Shown here piece after piece: positions 23,628 to 34,650 of a stretch of DNA of 64,000 nucleotides; the stretch's first letter is position 1; the number at the start of each line of letters is the position of its first letter. The stretch comes from Ambrosia x helenae. Taxonomy: Eukaryota; Streptophyta; Magnoliopsida; Asterales; Asteraceae. The notes under the pieces are model-generated. The model did not search any database. It was given only the letters and a program-made list of their open reading frames with translations, and had not been told where the DNA came from. A program made the position numbers and the translations under genes. Location of the stretch: NCBI GenBank assembly GCA_030844895.1, contig CM061227.1, positions 2,629,153 through 2,693,152 of the forward strand, written 5' to 3'.

Positions 23628-25938
23628 TAACACTTTTTTTTAAACAGATGTAGAATTAACTTTTTACATGCTACATTTGCAGCATGGGGAAGTTATACGT
23701 GGTGACATTTTTTGTAATTAACACAAAACATTTTTGTAATTAACATTTTTATTCACCAATAGATACCTGCAGTACACACAAAACATTTTTGTAGTTAACA
23801 TTTTTGTACTCCAATATTTTTACAAGGTGACATTTTAATATTATCGTAAAATATGTTGCCTTCACAAGGTGACACTAATGTACTCAACATGAATGCACAC
23901 TACATCTTCATCTAGAGATCCATTGGCTAGAAAATAGTTTTTAGTTTTTAGATGGCCCTTCATGTTTTGGTATTAAAATCTAGTTAACCTTAAAAGGGAA
24001 ATTACGTCGAAACCAAAGACAAGTTGCGCTATTGACCCCCCCCCCCCCCTTTATAGCAAAACAAAGTATTTTAAAAGCCACATTTCACAAATCTTGTGAG
24101 TCATAAGACAACTATGCATGATTCGTTGAACTCGCTAAGTAACTCTACAATATCAGGCGCAAGTTAACAAAAAATGTCAAAAACAAATTGTATAAACAAG
24201 TTTTGGTCCTTAATTGTTTTATGTTTTATTTGAAAATATGTAAAATACCAGTTAAATATATCTACTTTAAATATTTTAAAGCATTATTGCTTAGTAGAGA
24301 TCGATATGATCGGATAGTTCTGCTGATAACATGATGATACTACGCTAATCCGTAAGTGATCCCGATTTGTCAACAAGAAAAAACAAAAAAAAAAACAATG
24401 AATGTGATTCGGGGGGAGTTGGGGTAGGGGCCTTCTGGTTAAACACAAATCTTGAAAACATAGGGATGGCACAGATACATTTCCTCTGAGCCTGCACTGA
24501 TTCAGGTGGGGTCCATTTGGTTCACTCTAGGCTTTTAAGTTGGTACCAATAATTTATGAATAGGGGTATATTGGTAAATTCACACCGACACCTTTTGGTT
24601 ACTTTTTATTATTTGAAATGAAATCCAAATATTTTCATGGGTCAGCTTATGCTGTTCCAAGATTCATGTTGTCTCCTAAAATGTTTGCTAACCAAAAGTC
24701 TTTGTTTAAGATTATGACATTTATAATTTTAAATGTTTTGCATCTTACTTATTTACCATCATTACACATGACATGTGAGAAAGAGATCGATTTGATTTAT
24801 AATTTGTATATCTATGGCATGATCTATATTCGAAAGGTGTGTTAAGTGATTTTAATCCTACACCACTCCAAACTCATATACGATATCCCCAAACTCAAAT
24901 GACCGTTTGATGGAAAACTCAAAAGGTCATTTGTAGGTAGGGGATATGATGCAAGCCCTAACCTTCGAACAACTGTTTGACAAATCCTCCATCGGCCATT
25001 TAAAAGTAGCGGGGCGCAAATAGTAACCTTTAAAACGATCATTCAGTGCAACCTCAAACGACTGTTGAAACAGTATGAGATTACTTTGTCAGTGACATGT
25101 GTATAGTAGACCCTTGTAATCTGTTTACGTCTCCGTGAGCTTTTAGAATCAATAGATCATTATTCGCCAGTGGGTACTTATCTTTAAATTAAAGCGTTTG
25201 TGACATAGCATCATCAAGGTTCGTAGTAAAGGTGTTCCTAATTTTAGTATAAGAGTGAACATTGATATAATTTAAAATAGGTTTAGAAGGGATTTTTTTT
25301 GGCTTTTTTATGTTACAGTACCAAATCTTTGTGCAAATGGAGGTTGTCAGAAAAAGGTTTTTGCATTTGCTGCAACCGCAACCTGAGATTGCGATTTATG
25401 CCTACATAGGCAAGGTAGTCATTGTATCCTTTCCACCTCACCAATCAGATGTCCCCACGCCAGCATAATCCGCAACCTAAGATTACGGTTTCACAAAAAG
25501 TACAAATTAAAAACTGACACCCCTAAATACACAAATGTTTTTACCACCAAAAAATGAAAAAGATCTTAATTTAGAAGGTGTATCGGTTCAACCGTTGTTA
25601 AAAAAACATCTTTAGCTCTTTATGTTGTTTCTTTTCGGGTAGTCATGTTTATGAGATTAAATTATTTGGATCATCTTTTTTACAAAAGTGATAATCATAG
25701 TGAACCCACCAAATTACCACTCTCAATCCACCTTGAAACTTACATTGCTTGAGTGTTTTACTTTTTCTTTTTTAAATATACATTTGTTACATTGGATTTA
25801 TAGTTTTGGAATATCGGTTTCAGGTTTGGTTGATATCAATGTTAATCTGGATTAGTACTTGAATAGAGTGTATGAAACTTTTCAAAATTAGTATCTCGAG
25901 CCAATAGTTGCTTTGAATTACACAAATTTTATTTCGAG
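23628..25938. other. no gene seen
   Basis: AT-rich spacer with a C-run at 24037-24049. 23650-23900 has several CATTTTTGTA phrases in loose repetition. The ORFs at 24618-24845 and 24842-25042 have no family resemblance. Confidence 0.4.
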
Positions 25939-25957
25939 ATAACTAGACACTCTAATT

Positions 25958-26080
25958 GCCATTTCAGCTTTAGCTTTTTGTGCTAGTTAGAAAGAGATCA
26001 GGGTTCAATTCCTGACATGGAGTAGATTAGGTGTAATTTAATTAGGAGTAGGGATTATGTAACATTCGCCTTTAAAAAAA
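25958..26080 (+). repeat. short SINE with perfect 19-bp TSD
   Basis: 123 bp flanked by the identical 19-mer ATAACTAGACACTCTAATT (25939-25957 and 26081-26099). It has a pol III B box GGTTCAATTCC at about 26012 and ends in CTTTAAAAAAA. The A box is degenerate (GTGCTAGTTAG). The perfect, long TSD indicates a recent insertion. Confidence 0.85.
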
Positions 26081-26204
26081 ATAACTAGACACTCTAATTT
26101 AAAGTAAAAAGTTTAGTACACGCAAATAAATCAAAACATGTCCTTTGGAGAAAAGGTATTGTATTTCCTTAGGGGTATCATAAATGTTGAATAAACCTAA
26201 CTGT

Positions 26205-26440
26205 TGGGTGTAGCTGAGTGGTTGGTGGCCCGATGAAGGGAGACAGGGGACCGAATGGTCATTGGTTTGATTTTCAAGGGCGTCGGATTTTACCGATTAT
26301 TTGTTGTCGTGCTTTTAGGCGGACGAATAGTTGGGTTTTTTTTTCTGGAATTGGTGAATTAGGTGAAACCAGGAACTCCCTTGCACTGCCTGGCTATTCC
26401 AGGTGAAAGGGGTCCTGATTTGACCGATTAGGCTTGAACC
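26205..26440 (+). repeat. tRNA-derived SINE
   Basis: Perfect A box TAGCTGAGTGG at about 26211-26221 and B-box-like GGTTTGATTTT at about 26264, then a body shared with 6950-7202 (TTTTACCGATTATTTGTTGTCGTGC). The 3' limit is not clear. Confidence 0.6.
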
Positions 26441-26655
26441 ACAACAACCTTCAGCAAGAGCTGGCGCGAGCAAGGGGACGTGACTATAGTCGCGTGGGCT
26501 AGCGAGGAAAATATGATCGTTGGAAGCCACTAGCCGTTGGCCAACGGCTAGTGGGGCTATTTAAATAAAAAAAACTTTTTTATTCACAAACAAACAATAC
26601 AACATACACTCTGCAAGCTACAATTCAAAAATCAACCTTAAATCTTTACAAAAAA

Positions 26656-27620
26656 ATGGATCCGTCACAATGGCAAGAATGCTACTAACCCGCTTTGGAA
26701 TTCCTTAAAGAAGACTAGTATGGTGGTGGTACGAGCAATGAAATCGAAGTTAATCTTAGCCAAATGCCACCACTTTCACCGGATTTCGTAATTCCCGAGT
26801 GACAACCACCAACAACCCAAAGGCGAGGTGGCAGAGGTGGTGGGCCGGCGGCTAGAGGTGGTGGCCGAGGAAGGTCGGCCGACCGAAGTGGTGGTAGGGG
26901 TGGTGAACCGCCCGAGCAAGATATTCGACCAAAGCGTCAAGTGACGCCTTGGACGAAAGACGAGAAAATAGCCCTTTGTCCGGCTTGGGTTGAAGTATCG
27001 GAAGATCGAAAAGCCAGCATATATATATATGTTGCAAATGATTGATTTTAACTTTATATATTGTTTTTTAGCCGACTATCAACGGGCTAAGATCTTTTGG
27101 CGACCAATCCGAGATCTCTTCTATGAGGTGTTACTCAAGTACAAGACCAACAACACATGGCATGAAGACTACTTGTGGAAAATCCTACGTAATTGCTCCA
27201 AATGGTGGAGCTAATTTCGATTGAAGACATGAGCGAAGGCGGCTCATCATCAAAGCGGGCCAAAACGTCTTCATCGAGTGAGTATATCTCCTCCACAAGC
27301 TCGGATGCTCACATGGGAATTGACCTAAACTCTGATGAGGGTCTTCCCCCGTCTCCCCTTGGTCGACCCGTTGAAAGGGACAAGACGAAAGTTAAACAAA
27401 CTGCTAACGAATCCGACACTGAGTTCTCGGGGGAAATTAGCAAAATAAGGACTACAATGGAGATGTCGGCGAAAGCTAAAGTCGATAAAGTTGGGTTGAG
27501 GAACATGGACTTTTTAACGAAAGACTTTAGCAACCTACGCCTCGTCGGTCGATACTTCAACGAAAACAGGATCGTCTCGTGAAGGAATTCGAACAAGAGC
27601 TCAACGACGAAGAGGCGTAG
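26656..27620 (+). pseudogene. Harbinger-associated Myb/SANT-like protein, broken
   Basis: Frame pieces read MDPSQWQECY, then a GGRGGG-rich spacer, then the Myb-like helix start PWTKDEKIALCPAWVEVSED (about 26955-27010), an intron-like AT gap, YQRAKIFWRPIRDLFYE, and a C-terminal tail with RPVERDKTKVKQ. This order is that of the Myb-like partner protein encoded by PIF/Harbinger transposons and its many plant relatives. There are in-frame stops soon after the start (TAA at 26686-26688, then TAG and TGA), so it cannot make the protein. A right-hand end GGACAGTC followed by TTA at 27892-27902 resembles a Harbinger terminus. The matching left end was not found. No transposase (DDE) is present. Confidence 0.7.
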
Positions 27621-27902
27621 TTTAGTAGTTTTTTTATGTTTTTTTTATTAATTATGTCTTTTTAATTTTTTTTTATTAATGAAAATTTTATGTTTATTAT
27701 TTAATTTGTGTTACAAATTTAAATATTATATAAATTTAAAATAACAAAGTTTAAAAAATAATAATTACTGCTGCTCAGCTCTAGCCACAACAACATCAGG
27801 CGAGTGAGCAGCAGCTTTATCATCCTGCCAACTGGGTGCTGATATGACACAATATGAGAGGATAAAGTCATTGCTCACATCTAGCCATAACGGACAGTCT
27901 TA

Positions 27903-28874
27903 TTGATAGATAAGAACCATTCGCCTCTTTTGAATAAACAATAGTTTTATTATCTAATATTTATTATACTCACATGTAATACAATGTTGTTTTACTTTTG
28001 GGATAACTTTGCTAAATAGTAACATAGTTTTAGGAGTGTTCCAATCAAGTCATTCATAAAAAAAATTGTTCCAATTAGGTAACTAAAGTTATTTTAATGT
28101 TATAATCATAGACAATTTACCCATTTAGAAGGTCATCAATCCATATGACTTTTATTTGGTTATTTTTTTAAATGTTGACTTGGATTATCAATAACAACAT
28201 TGATTAAAAAATTGAAAAATATATTTTTTAAATTCCGAAAAATTTAGGAAAAATAAAATCTCAAAAAAATTACGAAGAAAAAATTAAAATAATTATAAAA
28301 AAATCATATACAATTATAAAAAAAAGTAAAAAACTAACAAAAAAAAAAATAAAAATGCAAACTTTTTTTAAAATGGCAAAAAAAAATATTAATTTTTCGC
28401 AGTCTCTATAATTAAATAAATAAAAAAAATAAAATACAAACACTTTTAAAATTTTGACAATTTTTTAAATATTCACAATTTTTATAAAACATTTTTTTTC
28501 CCAACTAAATAAGTCAACTTTACTTTAATGTTCTAATCATAGACATTATACCTACTATTCAGGTAAACTATATAGGATTAGAACATAAAATAAACTTTAA
28601 TGACTTAATTAGAACAAATATTTTATAAGTAATCTAATTAGAACATTAGTAAAACTTGATTACCATTCTATAATATATTCTCTTTTACTTTTCTTATAAT
28701 TTGTCTCTTTTAAATAACCAATACTTTTATTTAAAATTTATATTGCAAGAAAATACAAAAACTATAACATTAACTCAAGAAAGGTATCAAGCCAACTCAC
28801 TTCTCTTTCCCTCTTGTTTATGCACACTCTTCTTTCCATTTTCATGTCACCAAACTCAAACCTTCTCATATTCA
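27903..28874. other. no gene; upstream region of the Aux/IAA gene
   Basis: Very AT-rich, with long A/T-runs at 28180-28500. A repeated phrase about ATAGACAATT and CTAATTAGAACA suggests a decayed inverted repeat (28080-28150 against 28510-28640). No convincing TATA box or regulatory site could be singled out. Confidence 0.4.
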
Positions 28875-28931
28875 ATGTCCATATCCATATCCACAAAAGA
28901 ACATGATTACATTCACTCATCACAACCAAAA

Positions 28932-29666
28932 ATGGAGCAAATAACCTCACAAATCCACAACCAAGACTTGAACATGAAAGCCACTGAATTAAGACTCGGT
29001 TTACCTGGTTCTGAGTCACCAGAAAGAACCATCAATGCTGTGAAGAGCTTAGTGTCAGGAGCCAAAAGAGGTTTCTCAGACACATGGGGTTTGTCTAATA
29101 ATGATGGATATGAGGATGGATTTGTTAAAAATAGTGGCTTTATAGGTGATCATGTTGCTTCATCTTTATCTTCAACAAAACATTTGTTGGATGATAATCA
29201 CTCCCAAGATTCTCTTGTTGCTTTAAAGTAAGGATTTTTCTTTCTCTTGTTTGGTTGTATCATGTATGGTAATGGTATGGTTGACTTTGCAAGTCACATT
29301 TGTATTGATGGAGTTTAAGATTTTGTTACATTTTAATATTTATAAACCAAGTGACGGAACTAGGATTTATATTCAAGGGAGACGATCGGGGGTTTAACCG
29401 AACTTTTAAATGAGGCGGTCAGAAATTTTGACGACAAATTACACTAACTTTTTAAATTTTAAGGGGGTGCATGTCCACCTTAGCTATAGTGTGGGTACGC
29501 CACTGTATAAACCGTTGAAATTTACTGAAATGTGTAAACCGAAGCAAGTGTGTTGGTCTGTTTGGCCGGTTTGAAATTAAAATAATCCGGTTATGATGGT
29601 TTAATTGTTCTGTCTAGTTTGCAACTTGGAACCGACCGTGTAAACCATACAACTTTTTAACATTTG

Positions 29667-29706
<40 letters not shown>

Positions 29707-32419
29707 ATGTGTATAATCATGAACCATATTTATTCATGTTAACGTTTTTAATACAAACTAATGGTTTAAAAATAATCGGTTCAAACTGCTAAACCATAAC
29801 TGAACCGTTAAATTAAACCACCAAACCAATAAACGGATAAAATTGTTTTGGTTTGTCATTTCATGAAACCTTAGTCAATGCTTTGACCTATAATGTTTAG
29901 TAAAATTGAAATGTAACTTATACCCAAGTGAGTATGTTTGTTGTTTTGGAAATATTCCCTTTTCATTTATAGGATTTTTTTTGTACCTATTGATGGACTT
30001 GTGGAACTTTTTCTTTGATAAAGGACCATATTGGAACCATTTTTGTTATTTAACAATAATAGTGGTTGTGTTGACCTATTGAAGTTAAAGTATTTTACTA
30101 GATTCCAATAAAAGTATTTTCTTTATTCTGGGATGATTACCGGTATCGAGCATCGTTAAAATTGGGTACTGGTATTTGAAGGTAAAATCAGTAAAATACC
30201 GGTACCATACTGAAAGTACCAGTATCGAAAATGTCAAGAATTCGGTACCGAATTGGTACGGAACATTCGGTACCGTTACTCGGTACCATTCGCTTATCCC
30301 TAACATAATACCCTTGTTTGTTATGTCTTAACAAAATCACTTTTGACTTTCAAAAGTCAAAATTAAATGATCATATAAGTCAATGTATGACTATTTTTCT
30401 AGGCAAGGAGATTTAAATTTTCAAATAACTGATTTGAATCAGGACACAAGTGGTGGGATGGCCTCCGATTCGATCTTTTCGAAAGAATTCAATGGCTGTA
30501 AAAAATACAAAAAATGAGGATGACCCGAATGCCGAAATCGGATCATGTGTTTATGTGAAAGTGAGCATGGATGGAGCTCCATATTTGAGGAAAGTAGATC
30601 TAAAGATCTATTCAAGTTACTTGGATCTTTCTTTGGCTTTACAAAAAATGTTTAGCAACTTCACCCTTGGTAACTTCCCTTTTCTAATTATGTTTTTATT
30701 ATTTCGAGGTGACAATACTGACCCGTATTTCTATAAATGGGTCAATTTGGGTTATGTTTAATCTCTAACGGCTTTTTTAGAAGTGAGTTAGTTTTGAACT
30801 ATGATGATGACAACTAGGACATTTTAAGTTGAGTTTGAAAGAATGGTTAGGCGCCATCTTAGATCGCGACTTTAGTGTCTTGAAGTTCACAAACCGACCA
30901 AACATACAAGTTTTGTTACTTAGGGGCTGTTTGGTTGATTTAAGTACTGAATCATTAAGAGGTCTGAATGGTTAAGAGGTTTTGAATGATTAAGTGCTGA
31001 ATGGTTAAGCTATGCACCAAGTCTGAATGGTTAGCTCTTAACCATTCCATTCAAAGCCTTTTTTAGGTTGAAACAAACAGTCTGAATGCTTAACCATTCA
31101 GAGCTGAATGGTTCAGAGCCTCATTATTAAGATGCTACCAAACATGCCCTTAGTTGTTGTTAGAGTCGCTATCTAACTATCTAAGACACTGACTTCGCTT
31201 GAAGTGGATCCAACTGTCAAATGTTTCAAAGATGTAGAAATTGTGTTGTTAAGGGAGGATATAGATTCATCTCTTGTTGGAACGATGCATACCGATTATT
31301 GTTGACTTTTCAGGTCAATGTGGTACTCATGGAATTATCGGGATAGAAGGGTCGAACGAAAGCCCATTGATGAATTTCCTTAATGGTTCTGAATATGTAC
31401 TAACTTATGAAGACAAAGATGGTGATTTGATGCTTGTTGGTGATGTTCCATGGGAGTAAGTTTAGTAACTTTGACTTTTTTTGTCAAACTTATTGACTTT
31501 AGCTTTATCTGTACCAAATTGATGTAGTACAGTATCCAACTTAGCAAGATCATAATATTCTTCATTGAAATTAGTTATATGTTTAAAGTTTGTTGGTTAT
31601 ACCTATTTTGAAGAAGAAATTTATGTTGTTTGACCTAAAAAGTCAAACCCTTTTTGGTCATGTGTTTGACACTCAATGTGTTATTTACTGTTGCAGTATG
31701 TTCACTGGTTCTTGTAAGAGGATGCGGATCATGAAGAGTTCTGATGCGATCGGATTAGGTAAATACTACATCGAAACAATGTTCCAAAAGATGGTCTAGA
31801 ATCTTTGATTTGTCAAGTGTACGAATCAGGAATCAAGAACACACGTACTATTTATTCTGTGACCAAGAATAAAGATAACGTGTGATCTTGATTATTCGGG
31901 TTCTTGATCATTCATCGAAAGAATCAAGAAATATTGGAATCTTGATCATTCAAACTAGAATCAAGACCACCCTTGATCTAGTTTGTTTAAACAATTATAA
32001 CTCAAATAATCACATATGTTTCAAATAGTTTTATAATTAGAAAACGTAACCAACTTTCAAATGTGACGGAACTAGTATTTTTTTTTTTTTTTTTTTTTGA
32101 TTATTTGATGTAACGAACTTTTAATATGGTAACATTTGATGTAACCAACATGCCACGACCATGAAAAACCTACGCCTTGTTAAGTTTTTTCGAGATAAAA
32201 GTTTGTTTGTCACGTCAAGTGAAAAACAAGAGATGACAAAAACCTTAACCTTCGTAATTTGGTGCAATAAACAAGAAGCGGTAAATTTATGATTCGTGAT
32301 GATTATAGGTTTAGATCGAAAAATTTGATGATATATTCGTGTTATTGATGTTCTCGTTGTTGTTTGATGGTTGTTTTACAGCCCCTCGAGCCGTAGAGGA
32401 ATGCAAAAGCCATAACTAG
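28932..32419 (+). CDS. Aux/IAA auxin-responsive repressor (IAA8/9/27-like)
   Basis: Five exons give 254 aa: 28932-29227, 30443-30669, 31314-31455, 31697-31758 and 32382-32419 (TAG). The protein is a nuclear repressor of auxin response factors, degraded through TIR1/AFB when auxin is present. Domain I is the EAR motif LRLGLPG (20-26). Domain II is the degron VGWPPIRS (103-110). Domains III/IV form a PB1 fold with YVKVSMDGAPYLRKVDL and the acidic loop YEDKDGDLMLVGDVPW. The KATELRLGLPGSESPER start resembles the IAA8/9/27 subgroup. The small last exon (APRAVEECKSHN) lies 623 bp past exon 4. Reading through intron 4 would instead end after GKYYIETMFQKMV. The start could also be an upstream in-frame Met at 28875 (273 aa). 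In domain IV the usual Trp of DGDWM is Leu. Introns 1 and 2 hold MITEs. Confidence 0.93.
29349..29505. mobile_element. hAT-like MITE in IAA intron 1
   Basis: 157 bp, TSD TATAAACC (29341-29348, 29506-29513). Ends ...GTGACGGAACTAGG and ...GGGTACGCCACTG are related to the CAGTGGCG elements at 39008 and 41426. Confidence 0.7.
29670..29702. repeat. (TA)n microsatellite in IAA intron 1
   Basis: About 16 TA units. Confidence 0.85.
30129..30302. mobile_element. hAT-like GGTACCG-word MITE in IAA intron 1
   Basis: Ends TGGGATGATTACCGG and (right, reverse complement) TAGGGATAAGCGAATGG. The interior is an iteration of GGTACCG/GGTATCG words. No matching 8-bp TSD, so it is an older or rearranged member of the group at 6350. 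Confidence 0.55.
30923..31149. mobile_element. Tourist-like MITE in IAA intron 2
   Basis: 227 bp, TIR GGGGCTGTTTGGT / CCAAACATGCCC, TSD TTA (30920-30922, 31150-31152). Interior repeats GAATGGTTAAG/GAATCATTAAG words. Same family as 43480-43693. Confidence 0.85.
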
Positions 32420-32816
32420 AGTCTGTAAAGCGCGATATCATGCCAAACTAGCAAACAATCTAGCTAATGGCTCGTATAGTTAGTTATCTTATGATTTTTG
32501 TGAAGTGATAATGTTCATTTTATTTCATTTGTTTTTCCCATCTTTAGGCCTATGGGAGGCATAAGCATATATATATAATGATAAATGTCCTTTTGCATAA
32601 ACTAATTTTACCTTGTGCTTGTGTATGTTTAATGTTTATATTACATTATGCTTCAAGTTGCTACATGTGTTTGTGCACTAGGTTTTATTAATATGACACA
32701 GAAGATACAAACGTAGGTGTACTTTTCTAAAGTTTTAATTGGATTAATTTGTAATTGTAACTCATATAGTCCTTAAATTACAAATATGTTAAATAGTTAT
32801 GTCAATATAATATAAA

Positions 32817-32860
32817 CTAATATTTTCCCGCCGCGCGTTGCCGCGGGGAATCCATGCACA
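32817..32860 (-). mobile_element. Helitron 3' end (minus strand)
   Basis: On the minus strand: CCCCGCGGCAACGCGCGGCG hairpin, then a short A/T stretch and TTAG|T, a CTAG terminus with one change. The rest of this Helitron in the minus-strand 5' direction is not identifiable, because 74 bp further on a Helitron 5' end of opposite orientation begins. Confidence 0.5.
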
Positions 32861-32933
32861 CACCAAGGGGTAAATATAAATGCAAATAGTAAACTGGGGC
32901 CGCAAAGAAATATTATGCGTTTATTGATTCACA

Positions 32934-32965
32934 TCTATACTATATTATAAAGCATGAGGAAAGCA
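32934..32965 (+). mobile_element. Helitron 5' end (plus strand)
   Basis: A|TCTATACTATATTATAAAGC followed by ATGAGGAAAGC, the same 5' terminus as the complete Helitron at 20631-22190. No plus-strand 3' terminus follows before the hAT element at 33165, so this is a truncated copy. Confidence 0.6.
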
Positions 32966-33164
32966 TGACCGTAAAATTTAAGTAAATACAAGTGTTTATG
33001 CTTATGGTACAATAGTATATGAGGTTAGTTTAGAAGCAAAGTTGTCTTTTCTACACTCTTTAAATTACTATAACATGTTATAACAATAAGAACAATTTCT
33101 AACGGCTAAAACCAAAATAAAATCAATTAAGTTTTATTTGGTTTTAAACTGACTAGGTCGTAAG

Positions 33165-34234
33165 CAGGGCCGGCCCTGAAAATTCAGGTGTCCGGGCCAA
33201 GCCATGAAATATGTGCCCCTTAGTCTTAGGTCTTTTAAGCAATGTTTTCATAACTGAAGCAAACGTTGAACCGGTGTCCTTACCGGTTCCCTAGTCGGAC
33301 TGGTCGAACCGGATATAGAACTAAAAGTGTTGTAATAATTATAAAAATTAGGGAAATTGGATTTTAACACCCTGAACTATTGACAATTGGCCGCTGACGC
33401 ACTGAACTACAAAATTGAACAACAACCGCACTGTACTTTCAACTTATTGGCCTGTATCACCCTCAGACTAACCATGGTTAATTTTTGCTGACGTGACATG
33501 GTGACGTGTCCATTTTGCTGACGTGACATGGGGAATAAGCTGACGTGGCATGGACACATCACCTGCCATGTCAGCAAAAATGGACACGTCACCATGCCAC
33601 GTCAGCAAAAATTAACTATGTTTAGTCTGAGGGTGATACAGGCCAATAAGTTGAAAGTACAGTGCGGTGTTATTCAATTTTTTAGTTCAGTGCGTCAGCG
33701 GCCAATTGTCAATAGTTCATGGTGTTAAAATCCAATTTCCCTAAAAATTAATATGTTTGGCTAATTGGCTCATAAAAAAACCACTATTTCTTAAAATTCC
33801 ATAATAATTTAAAGGGCCGTTATTTTATGTCTAGACTTCAAAAGATTTTTAATAAAATGAATTTGACTTGCATCATGTGCAAAAGCGTGAGACAATTACT
33901 GGTTTGTAGTACTACTATATATTAAAATTTACTGCAAATGCTGCACAATTACTGACCACAACACAAATCTCAAGTAACATCTTTCAACTTTTTTTTTTTA
34001 TTCTGTTGTATCCTACTAATCTAGTTTATCATATATGACTCATCTTCTTTCTTATCTACTCTTTACCTTCTTGCGTTTATAACCAATGATGTTTTAAATG
34101 AAATCTTTTTTTTTGGGTCAAAAATAGAAAGAAAATACTTGCAGAAAGAAAACACTCGTCGCCGCTCAAAATGCCCCCTTAAAAATTGGGCCCGGGCCGG
34201 GAGTCCTCCCCGCAACCCCATATGGCCGGCCTTG
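33165..34234. mobile_element. 1.07-kb hAT-like element
   Basis: Exact 8-bp TSD GTCGTAAG (33157-33164, 34235-34242). Termini CAGGGCCGGCCCTGA and (right, reverse complement) CAAGGCCGGCCATATGG. It has no transposase ORF, so it is non-autonomous. A foldback element is nested at 33350-33742. Confidence 0.8.
33350..33742. mobile_element. foldback element with long inverted arms, nested
   Basis: 393 bp that is almost entirely two inverted arms of roughly 150-190 bp around a centre near 33545 (left arm AGGGAAATTGGATTTTAACA..., right arm ...TGTTAAAATCCAATTTCCCT). Around the centre, the word CATGTCAGC/GCTGACGTG is repeated several times on both strands. Flanks share AAAAATT. It interrupts the hAT-like element and is therefore younger than it. 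Confidence 0.8.
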
Positions 34235-34600
34235 GTCGTAAGCATGTTAACTGTGAGATCATTGTATGCATCATATGTTATGGCATATTCGTTAAAAAAA
34301 ACTTATAAATTAATGTCGCATTATGAAATCTTTAGATCTTTTTGAACATTTGCTTTTAACATTTGAATAAGATTTTTAATTATGCATCTAAATAATTAAT
34401 TAAAATGAGATATTGGCCCAATGGTATCTAAAATGATTAATTTTACAATCATGTTACATTAGTTTTGTACTTACAACCGTTTATTTTGGGCCAAAAAAAG
34501 ATCACAAAATCAAATCAAAATAAGATTTTCATTCACTAACGCAAAATCTAACCAACCAACCGATTTGTGTACGGACTTCCTTTGTTTTTGGACCAATATA

Positions 34601-34608
34601 TTTATATA
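34601..34608 (+). promoter_or_regulatory. TATA box of the GLOX gene
   Basis: TTTATATAAC about 45 bp upstream of the start codon, in a suitable position for a plant core promoter with a short leader. Inferred from position and sequence only. Confidence 0.5.
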
Positions 34609-34650
34609 ACATCTATTAAAAGCCACAAGTTTATTACCGTTCTCTGAAAA

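Noticed and set aside
24618..25042. Two ORFs of 66-75 codons on opposite strands
   Set aside because: Ordinary composition, no family resemblance, no splice partners.
26200..26280. tRNA gene suspected from perfect A box
   Set aside because: No cloverleaf could be formed and the B box is degenerate; it is a SINE head.
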